64,000 bases of DNA from Actinomycetaceae bacterium (GCA_030527545.1 JAUNAP010000004.1:62001-126000); one strand, 5' to 3'. Positions 18,527 through 28,830 are shown, counted from the stretch's first letter. Notes: a model not told the origin generated them from the sequence alone. Numbers and translations are program-made.

Positions 18527-19798
18527 TCACCCGCGCACCTGCCCAGAGCCGACGATCCTCCACGTCGTCGTCGTCAACGCCTCCAACCCCATGGGTCCGC
18601 GAGCGTGCAGCTTCTGCGTCGAGATCCCGATCTCCGCGCCCAGGCCAAGCTGTGCACCATCGGTAAACCGCGTCGAGGCGTTGACCGCCACCGCTGCCGC
18701 GTCCACACCGGCACAAAACCGCTCGATGACATCCACGGCAGACGCCACGATCGCCTCCGTGTGACCCGAGGTGTAACGATCGATGTGCGCGAGGGCACCC
18801 TCAACGCCATCGACAACCTCCAGTGCGCAATCCATGGACAGGTATTCCCTGGAGAAATCCTCTTCATCGCCTGCCACATCGCCGGCAGCAAGCCCGTACG
18901 CTGCCACCGCCTGCGGTCCCACGTGAAGACGAACCCCCGCATCGCGCAGGGCGTTAGCCACCTGCGCCCACGCCTCGCGCCCTCCCGCCGAATCGACAAG
19001 AACAGTTTCACATGCGTTGCACACTCCCACGCGCTGCGTCTTCGCATTGAGCACGATGTCACGTGCCATGTCGAGATCCGCCGAGGCGTCCACGTAGACG
19101 TGACAGTTCCCCGTTCCTGTTTCGATGACGGACACCAGCGACGTTGTCACAGTCGCTTCGATGAGACCGGCGCCTCCCCGCGGGATAATGACGTCAACGA
19201 CACCACGCAGGCGCATGAGCTCTCCCGCGCCTTCGCGGCCCCACTCGTCGATCGTCGCAATCGCGTCCTCAGGCAAGCCTTCGCCGCGCAAAGCCCGACG
19301 CAACGTCGCAACGAGTATCGCGTTCGTTTTCTGTGCTGCAGAGCCCCCTCGCAAAACTACGGCGTTACCGCAACGCCAGGCAAGAGCCGCCGCATCGACG
19401 GTCACGTTAGGACGCGCCTCGTAGATCATCCCGATGACGCCCAGCGGCACGCGCACCCGCGACACCTCGACACCGTTGGGGAGCCTACGGCCCTCCGCGA
19501 TTGAACCCACAGGATCCGGTAGCGACGCGACATCGCGAACGGCGCTGGCCAGCGCGCCGACACGATCCTCATCGAGGAACAAGCGGTCGATGAGCCCCGG
19601 GCTCATGCCGGCTGCCCGGGCGCTGGAGACGTCCGCAGCATTGGCTTCAGCGATCTCACCCGCGCTGGCCTCCAATGCCCTCGCCATCGCCTCGAGGCCG
19701 CGCAACCGGTCGCTGCCTGTGAGCGTGCGAAGAATGCGCGACGCCTCCTTCGCTCGGGTCGCGACCTGGTGAATCTGCTCACGAGTCGTGTCCGTCAT
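18527..19798 (-). CDS. proA: Gamma-glutamyl phosphate reductase
   Basis: Second enzyme of proline synthesis, reducing gamma-glutamyl phosphate to glutamate semialdehyde with NADPH. The 423 residues have an aldehyde-dehydrogenase-like fold. The catalytic Cys lies in [14 protein letters not shown], and the [13 protein letters not shown] and [12 protein letters not shown] segments are characteristic. It begins 15 nt after the proB stop, so proB and proA form one unit. Confidence 0.96.
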   Translation of the reverse strand: MTDTTREQIHQVATRAKEASRILRTLTGSDRLRGLEAMARALEASAGEIAEANAADVSSARAAGMSPGLIDRLFLDEDRVGALASAVRDVASLPDPVGSIAEGRRLPNGVEVSRVRVPLGVIGMIYEARPNVTVDAAALAWRCGNAVVLRGGSAAQKTNAILVATLRRALRGEGLPEDAIATIDEWGREGAGELMRLRGVVDVIIPRGGAGLIEATVTTSLVSVIETGTGNCHVYVDASADLDMARDIVLNAKTQRVGVCNACETVLVDSAGGREAWAQVANALRDAGVRLHVGPQAVAAYGLAAGDVAGDEEDFSREYLSMDCALEVVDGVEGALAHIDRYTSGHTEAIVASAVDVIERFCAGVDAAAVAVNASTRFTDGAQLGLGAEIGISTQKLHARGPMGLEALTTTTWRIVGSGQVRG

Positions 19799-19813
19799 GG
19801 CGACAAGCCTATG

Positions 19814-20923
19814 TCACGGGCGTGGCGAGGCATAGAGAACTAGGTCGTCGCGGTGAATGAGCGGCCTCGGGCACTCTATTCCCATCGCGGCCATCTCGCC
19901 CATCCGCAGCCCCATCATGGCAGTGGCAACGCGGGCATCCACGCTCGCCACTCCCCTGCCTACTTCGGCGCCACCGTGTACGAGAGCCACTACGCTGCCC
20001 GCACGGAAATCCCCGCTCACGGCTGTCACGCCCGCGGCCAGAAGCGACGACCCATGGCGGCGCAGCGCATCGAGTGCACCCGCATCGATCTCAACCGTCC
20101 CGTCAACACTCGCCGCGTAGGCCACCCATGCGAGCCGCTGTCCCGGTCTGCGGTCACCGCCGACAAAATACGTGCCGACATTCTCCCCCGCGCACACCTG
20201 CTCAACCCGGTCCGCGGCTGTCACCAGCGTCGGTATGCCACACGCCCACGCGATCTTCGCGGCCTCGAGCTTAGTGACCATCCCACCTGTACCCACAGAT
20301 GATCCCGCCCCAGACACCGCCGCGACAGCGACGTCATCCCACGACTCCACGCGATCGATGAGCCGTGCCGACGGTTGGGAAGGTGGCCGATCGTAGAGGC
20401 CATCCACGTCCGTAAGCAAGACGAGAAGATCGGCCTCAATGGCCTGCGCTACGAGCGCCGCCAAACGGTCGTTGTCACCGAAACGAATCTCGTCCGTGGC
20501 AACCGCATCATTCTCGTTGATGACCGGAATGACCCCGCGGGCGATGAGATCGCGCAAGCACTCCCGCACCGTCACGTAGGTCGAACGTCGCGTCACATCG
20601 CTCGTCGTCAGCAGGACCTGCGCGACGTGATGGTGGTAAGCCTGAAAGGCCTGTCGCCACTGGGCCACCAGGAGACCCTGCCCCACGGCAGCGGCCGCCT
20701 GCTGATCGACAATTCCACTCGGACGCCACCGCATTCCCAACGGCGCCAAGCCGGCTGCCACCGCCCCAGACGAGACGAGAACCACCTCGTGCCCATGACC
20801 AACAAGGTCCGCCAGTGCCCCGGCTAGCCGATCGATCCTATTGAGATCGAGACCCCCGTCCGCGCGGGTGAGCGAGGATGACCCGACCTTGACAACAAGC
20901 CGCGTCGGCAGCTGACGTCCCAT
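19814..20923 (-). CDS. proB: Glutamate 5-kinase
   Basis: Phosphorylates the gamma-carboxyl of glutamate, the first and feedback-controlled step of proline synthesis. The amino-acid-kinase domain starts at VVKVGSSSLTR and includes INENDAVATDEIRFGDND; a C-terminal PUA domain occupies about residues 270-360. ATG 20923 is chosen because CCCGGAGGATTAGCG directly precedes it and it lies just after the obgE stop. The longer frame from 20947 would overlap obgE by 22 nt. The length becomes 369 residues. Confidence 0.95.
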   Translation of the reverse strand: MGRQLPTRLVVKVGSSSLTRADGGLDLNRIDRLAGALADLVGHGHEVVLVSSGAVAAGLAPLGMRWRPSGIVDQQAAAAVGQGLLVAQWRQAFQAYHHHVAQVLLTTSDVTRRSTYVTVRECLRDLIARGVIPVINENDAVATDEIRFGDNDRLAALVAQAIEADLLVLLTDVDGLYDRPPSQPSARLIDRVESWDDVAVAAVSGAGSSVGTGGMVTKLEAAKIAWACGIPTLVTAADRVEQVCAGENVGTYFVGGDRRPGQRLAWVAYAASVDGTVEIDAGALDALRRHGSSLLAAGVTAVSGDFRAGSVVALVHGGAEVGRGVASVDARVATAMMGLRMGEMAAMGIECPRPLIHRDDLVLYASPRP

Positions 20924-20925
20924 CG

Positions 20926-22440
20926 CTAATCCTCCGGGCTCGTCCACAGACCCTGTTCCCGCTCCGCGGCGAGCTCACGGCGCGCCGCCTCCTTCGCATC
21001 CATCCAGGCGTGATACTCCTCGCGACGCTGAGCTCGTGACGCCCGCCGGTTTTCGTGCAACCGAAGGTCTTCCCCCCGGGCACCAAGCAACTCGGCTCCG
21101 CCAAGAATTGTCGGTTCAAAATCGAAGATGACCCCGCCGTCGACCGGGCCGATTACGACCGCGTCGCCGGCCACGGCCCCCGCCTTCATCAGTTCATCCT
21201 CCACACCGGCACGAGCGAGCCGATCCGCGAGATAGCCCACCGCCTCATCGTTTGCGAAGTCCGTTTGGGCAACCCAGCGCTCCTGGCGCTCACCGAGAAC
21301 CTGGAACTTCGCCTCCTCGCCCTCCGGTAGCGCGAGGACCTTAAACGCCGCCGACTGCCCGCGGGGGGTAGGCCGTACGACGGGCACGTCCTCAGGCTCG
21401 TCTCGGGCGATGCGATGTTTCTCGACAATCTCGCCCAGCGCAAACTTAAGCTGCTCGAGGCCCTCGTGCGTCACCGCCGAGGCCTCGTAGACCGGCCAGC
21501 CAAATTCCTCGATCTGCCCCGCCATGAGCTCTGCCATCTCGCGACCATCGGGGATATCGATCTTATTGAGGACGATGAGACGCGGCCGATCCATGAGAGG
21601 CACGTATCCCGAGACCGAGTCAAGATCGGAGTGATAGGCCGCCAACTCCGTCTCCAGCGCCCGGATATCGTCCACCGGATTACGCTCCGATTCGAAACAC
21701 GCGGTATCGACGACGTGAACGATGACGGCACACCGTTCAATGTGACGCAAAAAGTCCAGGCCCAGGCCCTTCCCTTCGCTCGCCCCGGCGATGAGACCGG
21801 GGACGTCGGCCACCGTATAACGGAAATCTCCGGCCGTGACAACACCGAGATGCGGCACGAGCGTCGTGAACGGGTAATCCGCAATTTTCGGACGCGCAGC
21901 AGACATCGCCGCAATGAGAGACGACTTCCCAGCCGAAGGGAAGCCGACGAGGGCAACGTCGGCAATCGACTTGAGTTCGAGGATAAGGTCGCGCTCCTCC
22001 CCCTCGAGTCCAAGCAAGGCAAACCCCGGTGCCTTACGCTTCTTTGAAGCCAACGCCGCATTACCGAGCCCACCCAGGCCGCCTCGGGCGGCACAGAAGC
22101 GGTCCCCATTGCGGGTCAAATCCGCGAGAACTTCGCCGTCACCATCCTTGATGACTGTGCCGGAAGGGACCGACAAAACGAGATCGGCACCGGTGGCGCC
22201 CTGCCGATTCGCCCCCATGCCCGGTGTCCCATTTTCTGCACTGCGGTGGGGCCGGTGATGGAAATCGAGCAGCGTCGTCGCCTGTTCAGACACCTCAAAA
22301 ATAACCGAACCGCCGTTGCCGCCATTACCGCCGTCGGGACCCCCCAGCGGCTTGTATTTCTCGCGCCTGACCGACACGCAGCCATGCCCGCCGTTGCCCC
22401 CACGAACGTGGACTCTCACTCGATCGACGAAACTCGCCAT
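20926..22440 (-). CDS. obgE: Obg-family GTPase (ribosome assembly, stress)
   Basis: 504 residues in three parts: an N-terminal glycine-rich Obg fold ([13 protein letters not shown]), a G domain with P-loop [10 protein letters not shown] near residue 167, DVPGLI switch II and NKID, and the C-terminal OCT domain with an added charged tail typical of actinobacterial forms. Obg binds the 50S subunit and couples GTP level to growth. It lies directly after rplU and rpmA, a conserved arrangement, and 2 nt before the proB start. Confidence 0.97.
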   Translation of the reverse strand: MASFVDRVRVHVRGGNGGHGCVSVRREKYKPLGGPDGGNGGNGGSVIFEVSEQATTLLDFHHRPHRSAENGTPGMGANRQGATGADLVLSVPSGTVIKDGDGEVLADLTRNGDRFCAARGGLGGLGNAALASKKRKAPGFALLGLEGEERDLILELKSIADVALVGFPSAGKSSLIAAMSAARPKIADYPFTTLVPHLGVVTAGDFRYTVADVPGLIAGASEGKGLGLDFLRHIERCAVIVHVVDTACFESERNPVDDIRALETELAAYHSDLDSVSGYVPLMDRPRLIVLNKIDIPDGREMAELMAGQIEEFGWPVYEASAVTHEGLEQLKFALGEIVEKHRIARDEPEDVPVVRPTPRGQSAAFKVLALPEGEEAKFQVLGERQERWVAQTDFANDEAVGYLADRLARAGVEDELMKAGAVAGDAVVIGPVDGGVIFDFEPTILGGAELLGARGEDLRLHENRRASRAQRREEYHAWMDAKEAARRELAAEREQGLWTSPED

Positions 22441-22463
22441 GTCAACCTGCTTTCGTTACGACA

Positions 22464-22496
22464 GAGGCGGGGCCAGGTCAACCCTGGTCCCGCCTC
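22464..22496 (-). terminator. Intercistronic hairpin between rpmA and obgE
   Basis: 14-position stem GAGGCGGG-A-CCAGG with its complement (one A-C mismatch), loop GTTGA. No U-tract follows, so partial termination or mRNA stabilisation is as likely as full termination. It could set the higher expression of the ribosomal proteins relative to obgE. Confidence 0.45.
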
Positions 22497-22519
22497 GAAA
22501 AGGTCTTCTAGGCTCGCCG

Positions 22520-22768
22520 CTAGGCGACGACGCTGACGACCTTGCGTCCACGCATACGACCGAACTCGACCGAGCCGGCCGCGAGGGCGAAGAGCGTGTC
22601 ATCCTTACCACGACCGACGTTCACGCCGGGGTGGAAGTGCGTGCCGCGCTGGCGAACGATGATTTCGCCCGCCTTGACCGTCTCGCCGCCATAACGCTTA
22701 ACACCCAGGTACTGGGGGTTCGAGTCGCGACCGTTCTGGGAGGAACCCAGACCCTTCTTATGTGCCAT
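22520..22768 (-). CDS. rpmA: 50S ribosomal protein L27
   Basis: 82 residues starting [19 protein letters not shown], the classical L27 N-terminus that reaches toward the peptidyl transferase centre. There is no N-terminal extension to be cleaved, unlike in Firmicutes. It lies 23 nt after rplU. Confidence 0.98.
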   Translation of the reverse strand: MAHKKGLGSSQNGRDSNPQYLGVKRYGGETVKAGEIIVRQRGTHFHPGVNVGRGKDDTLFALAAGSVEFGRMRGRKVVSVVA

Positions 22769-22791
22769 TGCTAAGCCCTGCTTCCTTCTGC

Positions 22792-23112
22792 CTAGGCGAT
22801 GCCGGTGATCTTGACCTGCGTCAGCTGGGCGCGGTGGCCCTGACGCTTCCGGTAGCCGGTCTTGTTCTTGAACTTGAGGATCCGAATCTTCGGACCCTTC
22901 GTCTGAGCCAGCACCTCAGCGCTGACCGACATGCCCTCCAACGCCTGCGGGTCGGACGTCACCGACTCGCCATCGACAACCATCACCGGCGTGAAGTTGA
23001 CGGTCTCGCCAACCTCGGCAGCCAGCTTGTCGACGACAACGACATCCCCAACGGAGACCTTTTCCTGACGGCCACCCGCCTTGACGATCGCGTAGACCAC
23101 GTTGCTGCTCAT
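22792..23112 (-). CDS. rplU: 50S ribosomal protein L21
   Basis: 106 residues with the L21 motifs [15 protein letters not shown] and a C-terminal [22 protein letters not shown] 23112 follows AGTAGGAA. It is the first gene of the rplU-rpmA unit, behind its own promoter. Confidence 0.98.
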   Translation of the reverse strand: MSSNVVYAIVKAGGRQEKVSVGDVVVVDKLAAEVGETVNFTPVMVVDGESVTSDPQALEGMSVSAEVLAQTKGPKIRILKFKNKTGYRKRQGHRAQLTQVKITGIA

Positions 23113-23199
23113 TTCCTACTCGATTTACGTTCATTCCAGCGCGCGACCAACGGTCCGCGCATCGCCGCCCGCTCACGCGGGATCTAGCACCGACGTACA

Positions 23200-23229
23200 A
23201 CACTACGCTACCGACGTATCCTCAATCAA
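23200..23229 (-). promoter_or_regulatory. Promoter of rplU-rpmA
   Basis: Minus strand TTGATT (23229-23224), an 18-nt spacer and TAGTGT (23205-23200), leaving a leader of about 85 nt before rplU. The -35 overlaps a small hairpin (CCTCA/TTGAGG) just after the rne stop. Confidence 0.45.
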
Positions 23230-23266
23230 CCTGAGGTCGCTAGCAGCGTTGTGTCTTCAGCCACTG

Positions 23267-25723
23267 CTAGACCTCGATGATAAGTGCCGCGGCGCCAGAC
23301 TGCTCGCTCGGGGCCGCCTGTTCGCGCACAGCCTCGCGCCGGCCCTCCGTCGCCGTGCGCTCGGCGATGTCCACCTTGGGAGTTTGAGGCTTGCGCGCGG
23401 GCCGCTTCGGCTGCGCCGCTTTCTCCGCCTTAAGCGCGTCAATGTCGGAAATGATGAGAGCCCCCGCGGTGGAGGCCGCCACAGGCTGGTCGACGACAAC
23501 AGCTTCGTGAGCCCGCTCGGCAGCGCTCGACTGCGGGTCCTCTGCCCGCTGCTTGCGTGCCGCCGACGACCGCTGCTTGGGCGAGGCCTCCGAGCGGGCC
23601 TGCTGGGCCGAGGGCTGCCCGCTCGCCTCGTCGCCATCCGCCTTATCTTCGCTCGCCTTGTCCTCCGATGCCTTGGCGGCGTGGGCAATCTTCGACATCG
23701 ATCGGGCCGCTTGCTTTTTCGCGTTCGCTCGCTTGTCAGCCTCAGCGCGCTCGTCCTTATCCTTGGCACGCGCTCGCTTCGTCTTACGCGAGCCCCCGCC
23801 AGACTCCTTCTCTACCGGAGAATCGTGGACGATAAACCCGCGTCCCTCGCAGCACTCACACGGGGTCGAAAACGCCTCCACGAGGCCCTCTCCCACCCGT
23901 TTACGCGTCATCTGGACAAGCCCGAGGCTGGTCACCTCGGTCACCTGGTGACGTGTACGATCCCTCCCCAGGCATTCAATGAGACGCCGAAGCACGAGAT
24001 CCCGATTCGCCGGCAAAACCATGTCGACGAAGTCGATGACGATAATCCCGCCTATATCGCGCAAACGCAGCTGCCTGACGATCTCCTCGGCCGCTTCCAG
24101 GTTGTTCTTGGTGACCGTCTCCTCGAGCGTGCCCGACGCACCGCCCGTGTACTTGCCCGTATTGACGTCAACGACCGTCATCGCCTCGGTGCGGTCGATG
24201 ACGAGATGCCCGCCCGAGGGTAGCCAGACCTTACGATCCATGCCCTTGGCCAATTGCTCATCGACGCGGTGGGCCACGAAAAGATCGTCGTTGTCAACCC
24301 ACTGCCTCATGCGATCGGCGAGGTCGGGAGCGTACTCTCCCACGTATTCCGACACCGACTTCCACGTCTGCTTGCCCTCGACGAGCAACTCGCGGAAATC
24401 CTCGTTGAAGACGTCACGCACCACACGAAGCGCCAGCTCGGGCTCGCCATGGAGCAGCTGCGGGGCCTTCGACGCCGATTTCTGTTTGTCACAAATCGAC
24501 TGCCACTGGGCAAGCAGCCGCTTGACGTCCTCTTCAAGCTGTTCCTTCGTCGCTCCCTCGGCGGCGGTGCGGATGATCACGCCATGGCCAGACGGCACGA
24601 TTGCCTTGAGCAGCTTCTTCAGGCGGCGACGCTCCTTCTCCGGCAGCTTGCGCGAGATCCCCGTCATCGCACCATCCGGAACGAGCACGAGATAGCGTCC
24701 CGCCAACGTCACCTGCGCGGTCAAACGCGCTCCCTTGTGGCCGATCGGATCCTTCGTCACCTGCACGAGAACGGTGTCGCCAGCCTTGAGAGCCGCTTCG
24801 ATGCGACGCGGATGGCCCTGGAGGCCCGCCGCGTCCCAGTTGACCTCGCCGGCGTAGAGGACAGCGTTACGCCCCTTCCCAAGGTCGATGAAGGCCGCTT
24901 CCATCGATGGCAAGACGTTTTGAACCTTACCCAGGTAGACCGAACCGACCATGGTCGTTTGCGTGTGGCGCGCCACGTAGTGCTCGACTAGCAGGCCATC
25001 CTCAATGACCGCGATCTGATTGAGGCCGTCACGTTCGCGGATGAGCATGCGCCTGTCGACGGACTCGCGGCGGGCGAGAAATTCCGACTCGGTAATGGCG
25101 TGGTGACGATGCGATTCCTTGCGGCCTTCGCGCCGGCGCCGGCGCTTGGCCTCCAGCCGCGTCGAACCCTTGAGCGCGGTGATTTCGTCCGTCACCGATT
25201 CCGACGATGTGCGAGACCGGCGGCGGCGACGACGATGCGACGAAGAGTCCTCGCTGGCTTCGACCTCCCCGGCCGTTTCCTTAGGTGTAGGCTCATCGGC
25301 CTCCGAAGAGGTGGCCTTCTTCGCCTCGTTTTCGCTCTTCTTTGCCCGGCCTCGACGCTTGGCTGCCGGCTTCTCCTCGGCATCGCCCGCCGCGGCGGCA
25401 CCCTTATCCTCTCCACTCGCACTCAACTGTGAGGACTCGCTCTTAGACTGCGTTTTCTTCGCTTCTGCCTGGGAGCGACGCTTCCGCGCCGGAGCCTTGT
25501 CATCCTCGCCGTGTTTGTCGACCGACTTCGAGTCGTGGTCGTCCTTGCGCTTTCGGGTCCGCGCCGGCTTCTTACGCCCATTCGCTTCGTCCGACTGCTC
25601 GGCCGTCTCCGACACGACGGGCTGCGGCGTCGCCAGCGTCAGATCGGGCGCCTGAAACAGCAGGGCGGCCGCCGGACGCGGACGTGCCGGAGTCTCCGGC
25701 TTGTCTGCCTTCTCGTTATTCAC
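23267..25723 (-). CDS. rne: Ribonuclease E/G
   Basis: Endoribonuclease central to mRNA decay and rRNA/tRNA maturation, 818 residues. A long disordered, Lys/Arg/Glu-rich N-terminal part (about 1-200) precedes the S1 domain (VGSVYLGKVQN near residue 259). The catalytic core follows with DVNTGKYTG (near 516) and VIDFVDM (near 559), whose Asp residues bind Mg. The zinc-link motif CECCEGRG (near 619) is a CxxC-type variant of CPxC. A second disordered, Ala/Lys-rich tail ends the protein, as in other actinobacterial RNase E. GTG 25723 is chosen because GGAGAG precedes it; a second in-frame GTG lies at 25750. Confidence 0.95.
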   Translation of the reverse strand: MNNEKADKPETPARPRPAAALLFQAPDLTLATPQPVVSETAEQSDEANGRKKPARTRKRKDDHDSKSVDKHGEDDKAPARKRRSQAEAKKTQSKSESSQLSASGEDKGAAAAGDAEEKPAAKRRGRAKKSENEAKKATSSEADEPTPKETAGEVEASEDSSSHRRRRRRSRTSSESVTDEITALKGSTRLEAKRRRRREGRKESHRHHAITESEFLARRESVDRRMLIRERDGLNQIAVIEDGLLVEHYVARHTQTTMVGSVYLGKVQNVLPSMEAAFIDLGKGRNAVLYAGEVNWDAAGLQGHPRRIEAALKAGDTVLVQVTKDPIGHKGARLTAQVTLAGRYLVLVPDGAMTGISRKLPEKERRRLKKLLKAIVPSGHGVIIRTAAEGATKEQLEEDVKRLLAQWQSICDKQKSASKAPQLLHGEPELALRVVRDVFNEDFRELLVEGKQTWKSVSEYVGEYAPDLADRMRQWVDNDDLFVAHRVDEQLAKGMDRKVWLPSGGHLVIDRTEAMTVVDVNTGKYTGGASGTLEETVTKNNLEAAEEIVRQLRLRDIGGIIVIDFVDMVLPANRDLVLRRLIECLGRDRTRHQVTEVTSLGLVQMTRKRVGEGLVEAFSTPCECCEGRGFIVHDSPVEKESGGGSRKTKRARAKDKDERAEADKRANAKKQAARSMSKIAHAAKASEDKASEDKADGDEASGQPSAQQARSEASPKQRSSAARKQRAEDPQSSAAERAHEAVVVDQPVAASTAGALIISDIDALKAEKAAQPKRPARKPQTPKVDIAERTATEGRREAVREQAAPSEQSGAAALIIEV

Positions 25724-26046
25724 GTTGTGTCTCTCCAAAACCGGGCGCACACCCGCTCCGGTTTCTTATACCCAGCCCCTCGTCGGAGGCGGAAACCAAG
25801 CTATTCGCCCTCAGGCGCCGGCCTAGCCGGGGCTTCGGCTACGTGGTGTGAACGCGCCGGTGGCCGCGGCCATTATCGCACACCCGCCCTGCCGGCGCGC
25901 GAAAGCCGGACTCCGCGACGCCCTCGCGGCACCGAACGATGACGTTACGGCGCGGTTTTTAGTATGTTTAGTGACATGACTGTCACATCGGTTCCCGATG
26001 CGACGTCACGACACTCTGTCCCATTCTCGAACGGAAAGGCGGACTC
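25724..26046. promoter_or_regulatory. Divergent regulatory region between rne and cydA
   Basis: This 323-nt gap holds no gene. On the minus strand GATAAT (25877-25872) preceded by TGC forms an extended -10 and would give rne a leader of about 140 nt; RNase E commonly autoregulates through its 5' leader, so this is plausible but unproven. The leader contains a TAGCC/GGCTA hairpin. The right-hand part carries the cydA control elements listed separately. Confidence 0.4.
25960..26000 (+). promoter_or_regulatory. cydA promoter region with two inverted repeats
   Basis: TAGTAT (25960-25965) is a candidate -10 with no good -35. At 25971-25986 is a perfect inverted repeat GTGACA-TGAC-TGTCAC, which would lie at the transcription start and so fits a repressor site. 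CATCGG-TTC-CCGATG (25986-26000) follows. The first repeat resembles Rex and Crp/Fnr sites but its half-site spacing is 2 nt longer than their consensus, so the regulator is unknown. Confidence 0.45.
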
Positions 26047-27528
26047 ATGACGGTCGCCCCCGCAGCGCTTGATGCGCTTATGTTGGCGCGGTGGCAGTTC
26101 GGTATCACCACCGTCTACCACTTCATTCTCGTTCCGTTCACCATCGGCATGTCCCTCCTCGTCGCGATCCTGCAGACCATGTGGTATCGCACCGGGAAGG
26201 ACCACTGGCTGAAGGCGACACGGTTCTTCGGGAAGCTGTTCCTTATCAATTTCGCCCTCGGTGTCGCTACCGGCATCGTGCAGGAGTTCCAGTTCGGCAT
26301 GAACTGGTCCGAATACTCCCGTTACGTGGGCGATATCTTCGGCGCCCCGCTCGCGTGCGAGGCGCTCATTGCCTTCTTCCTCGAGTCGACGTTCCTTGGC
26401 ATCTGGATCTTCGGCTGGGGCCGCATCTCGGCGAAGGCACACACGACATGCATCTGGCTGGCAGCAGCCGGTGTCAACATCTCGGCCATGTTCATCCTCG
26501 CGGCTAACGCGTGGATGCAGCACCCAGTCGGGGCCAAGATTAACCCGACAACCGGTCGCGCCGAGCTTGACGGCATTGGTGGGTTCTTCAAGGTCCTCAC
26601 GAACCCGGCGTTCATTTGGGAGTTCAGCCACGTTATTACGTCGTCGTGGCTCCTGGCGGGCACCTTCGTTGCCGGCACGGCCCTGTGGTGGATGGTGCGA
26701 GCCCAGCGCGCTGGCGGCACCGACGAGGCGCGCCTCGTGTGGCGGCCTATCGCCCGCTTCGGTCTCGTCGTCCTCGCCATCGGCGGCGTGCTCACGGCCC
26801 TCACCGGTCACGTCCACGCCCAGGGCGTCTTCGAACGCCAGCCCGCTAAAATGGCGGCAGCCGAGGCCATGTGTGATTCGGGGACGAACGCCCCCTTCAC
26901 CATCGCTGCCTTCGGCCCTCTGGATGCGCAGTGCTCGGAGATTACCAAGATCGGTGAGATCCCCGGCGTCTACTCATTCCTCGCCACGAATTCCTTCAGC
27001 GGCGAGGTGCAGGGCGTGAACAACCTGGACGCCCTCTACGCCCAGGCCTTCGACGTGCCCTCAATCGCGCCGTCGATCATGCTCACCTTCTGGTCGTTCC
27101 GCCTCATGATGGGCTTTGCGATCTTCTCGGCGATCCTGTGTATCTGGGGTCTCATCGCCACCTCGAAGGGTCGCGTCTCCGATTCCAAGGGCTTGGCGAC
27201 CTGGTCGATCATCTCGCTGCCCATGCCGTTCCTCGCCGCGATCTTCGGTTGGCTCTTCGCCGAATTCGGTCGTCAGCCGTTCGTGGTCTACCCGATCAAC
27301 ATGGATCCGTCGGGCGTGTTCTTGCGCACCCGTGACGGCCTGTCCGGTGCCGTCCCTGCCGGCCAGGTCCTCGTCACGATGATCGGATTCACGCTCATCT
27401 ATGCCGCCCTGGGCGTCGTGTGGTTCTTGCTCATGCGCCGCTACATCCGTGAGGGCATCCACACGACGAAGCCGATCACGACACCGGAGGGGAAGGCGAA
27501 CAAGGACGCCCTCTCCTTCGCGTACTGA
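26047..27528 (+). CDS. cydA: Cytochrome bd oxidase subunit I
   Basis: 493-residue integral membrane subunit of the high-affinity quinol oxidase. The heme b595 ligand His is near residue 25 (TTVYHFILVPFT), the heme b558 His is in EFSHVITSSWLL, and the Met ligand is in PSIMLTFWSFRLMMGF. The Glu-rich ACEALIAFFLEST segment and GRQPFVVYP quinol-region motif are present. About nine membrane helices are evident and the Q-loop is short. GGAAAGGCGG precedes the ATG. It leads cydB-cydD-cydC and a sensor kinase. Confidence 0.96.
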   Translation: MTVAPAALDALMLARWQFGITTVYHFILVPFTIGMSLLVAILQTMWYRTGKDHWLKATRFFGKLFLINFALGVATGIVQEFQFGMNWSEYSRYVGDIFGAPLACEALIAFFLESTFLGIWIFGWGRISAKAHTTCIWLAAAGVNISAMFILAANAWMQHPVGAKINPTTGRAELDGIGGFFKVLTNPAFIWEFSHVITSSWLLAGTFVAGTALWWMVRAQRAGGTDEARLVWRPIARFGLVVLAIGGVLTALTGHVHAQGVFERQPAKMAAAEAMCDSGTNAPFTIAAFGPLDAQCSEITKIGEIPGVYSFLATNSFSGEVQGVNNLDALYAQAFDVPSIAPSIMLTFWSFRLMMGFAIFSAILCIWGLIATSKGRVSDSKGLATWSIISLPMPFLAAIFGWLFAEFGRQPFVVYPINMDPSGVFLRTRDGLSGAVPAGQVLVTMIGFTLIYAALGVVWFLLMRRYIREGIHTTKPITTPEGKANKDALSFAY

Positions 27529-27551
27529 TCTGAGGAGTAAGGAGAATCATC

Positions 27552-28712
27552 ATGGAACTCACCTGGCTCCAGGTCATCTGGTTCGTTCTCATCGCCGTCC
27601 TATGGACCGGCTATCTTGTCCTCGAGGGCTTCGGTATCGGCTCGGGCATGGTCATGCCCTTCGTGGCCAAGAACGACGCCGAGCGCACCCAGGTCCAACG
27701 CACATTCGGGCCGGTGTGGGATGGTAACGAGGTGTGGCTGCTCACCGCTGGCGGCGCGACCTTCGCGGCCTTCCCTAACTGGTACGCGACGATGTTCTCG
27801 GGCATGTATCTTGCCCTCTTCCTCATCCTCTTGTGCCTCATCGTGCGCGTCTGTGCGATCGAATGGCGCTCGAAGATCTCCTCGGTCGCCTGGCGTAGCC
27901 GCTGGGACCTCGGCCAGACCATCGCCGCATGGATCGTGCCGATCCTCTTCGGCGTCGCCTTCGGAAACCTTGTTCAGGGCATGCGCATCGAGGTCGTCGA
28001 GCGCGCCAACCCCTCCCAGGCTGTCCAGCTTGGTGAGGGCGCGACCGCATCGTCGATCGACCTGTCCACCTCGATCCACAACCTGACGGGCACCGGCGGT
28101 CTCCTCGACAACGGCTTCCTGTCGCTGCTCACTCCCTACACGCTACTCGGTGGCGTCATGCTCGCGCTGGTCTTCGCCAGCCAGGGCCTGCTCTGGCTCG
28201 CATTCCGCACGACCGGCGACGTTTCCGTGCGCGCCGGGGCGCTTGCCAAGAAGATGCTCGTTGCCTCCACGGCGGTTGTTGCCATCTTCGCCCTGTGGGG
28301 TCAGTTCGTGTACTCGTCGCAGGTGCTCGCGTTTATTCCGCTCGTCATCTGCGCCGTGCTCCTCATCGCAGCGACGGCGGCCCAGTGGATGGGGCGCGAG
28401 GTCGTCGCCTTCCTCGCACACTCCTTCGGTATCGCCGCGGCGGTCGCGTGGGTCTTCGCCTCTATGGCGCCCTACGCGATGAAGTCCTCCATCCACGAGG
28501 CCTATTCGCTAACGCTGCCGCAGGCCGCTGCGACGCCCCCGACGCTCACGCTCATGCTCATCGTCTCGGTGATCATGGTGCCGATCGTCCTGGCCTACAC
28601 GGCATGGTCCTACTCGCGTATGCCCCTCAAGATCGACGTCGATGACACGAAGTCCTCCGTCGGTCTGCCGTGGGATCGCATCCGCGAAGGCGCGTCATTC
28701 CTGCAGGCGTAG
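27552..28712 (+). CDS. cydB: Cytochrome bd oxidase subunit II
   Basis: 386-residue membrane partner of CydA. It starts with MELTWLQVIWFVLIAVLWTG and contains the family signatures LEGFGIGSGMVMPF and FGPVWDGNEVWLLTAGGA. About eight hydrophobic helices are visible. It begins 23 nt after cydA behind AAGGAGAATC, so the two subunits are made together. Confidence 0.96.
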   Translation: MELTWLQVIWFVLIAVLWTGYLVLEGFGIGSGMVMPFVAKNDAERTQVQRTFGPVWDGNEVWLLTAGGATFAAFPNWYATMFSGMYLALFLILLCLIVRVCAIEWRSKISSVAWRSRWDLGQTIAAWIVPILFGVAFGNLVQGMRIEVVERANPSQAVQLGEGATASSIDLSTSIHNLTGTGGLLDNGFLSLLTPYTLLGGVMLALVFASQGLLWLAFRTTGDVSVRAGALAKKMLVASTAVVAIFALWGQFVYSSQVLAFIPLVICAVLLIAATAAQWMGREVVAFLAHSFGIAAAVAWVFASMAPYAMKSSIHEAYSLTLPQAAATPPTLTLMLIVSVIMVPIVLAYTAWSYSRMPLKIDVDDTKSSVGLPWDRIREGASFLQA

Positions 28713-28728
28713 CATCTCAAATACGAAG

Positions 28729-28759
28729 CGAAGGGCGGGGCATCATGCCCCGCCCTTCG
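28729..28759 (+). terminator. Strong hairpin between cydB and cydD
   Basis: Perfect 14-bp stem CGAAGGGCGGGGCA with its complement and a TCA loop, 17 nt after the cydB stop. No U-tract follows. Because cydD and cydC lie in the same direction, it is likely to reduce read-through or protect the cydAB message, giving more oxidase than transporter. Confidence 0.55.
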
Positions 28760-28830
28760 CGGTGAAAAAGGGTCCCCGCGAGCCAGCCCGACTAGGATAG
28801 GGACGTTCGACCCTGTGAAGGAGAATGCCT

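Noticed and set aside
23530..25700. Low-complexity Lys/Ala/Glu stretches of rne as a DNA repeat region
   Set aside because: They are the disordered termini typical of actinobacterial RNase E and not tandem DNA repeats.
25971..25986. Rex or Crp/Fnr binding site at cydA
   Set aside because: Half-sites match, but the spacing is 2 nt too long for either consensus, so only an unassigned operator is reported.
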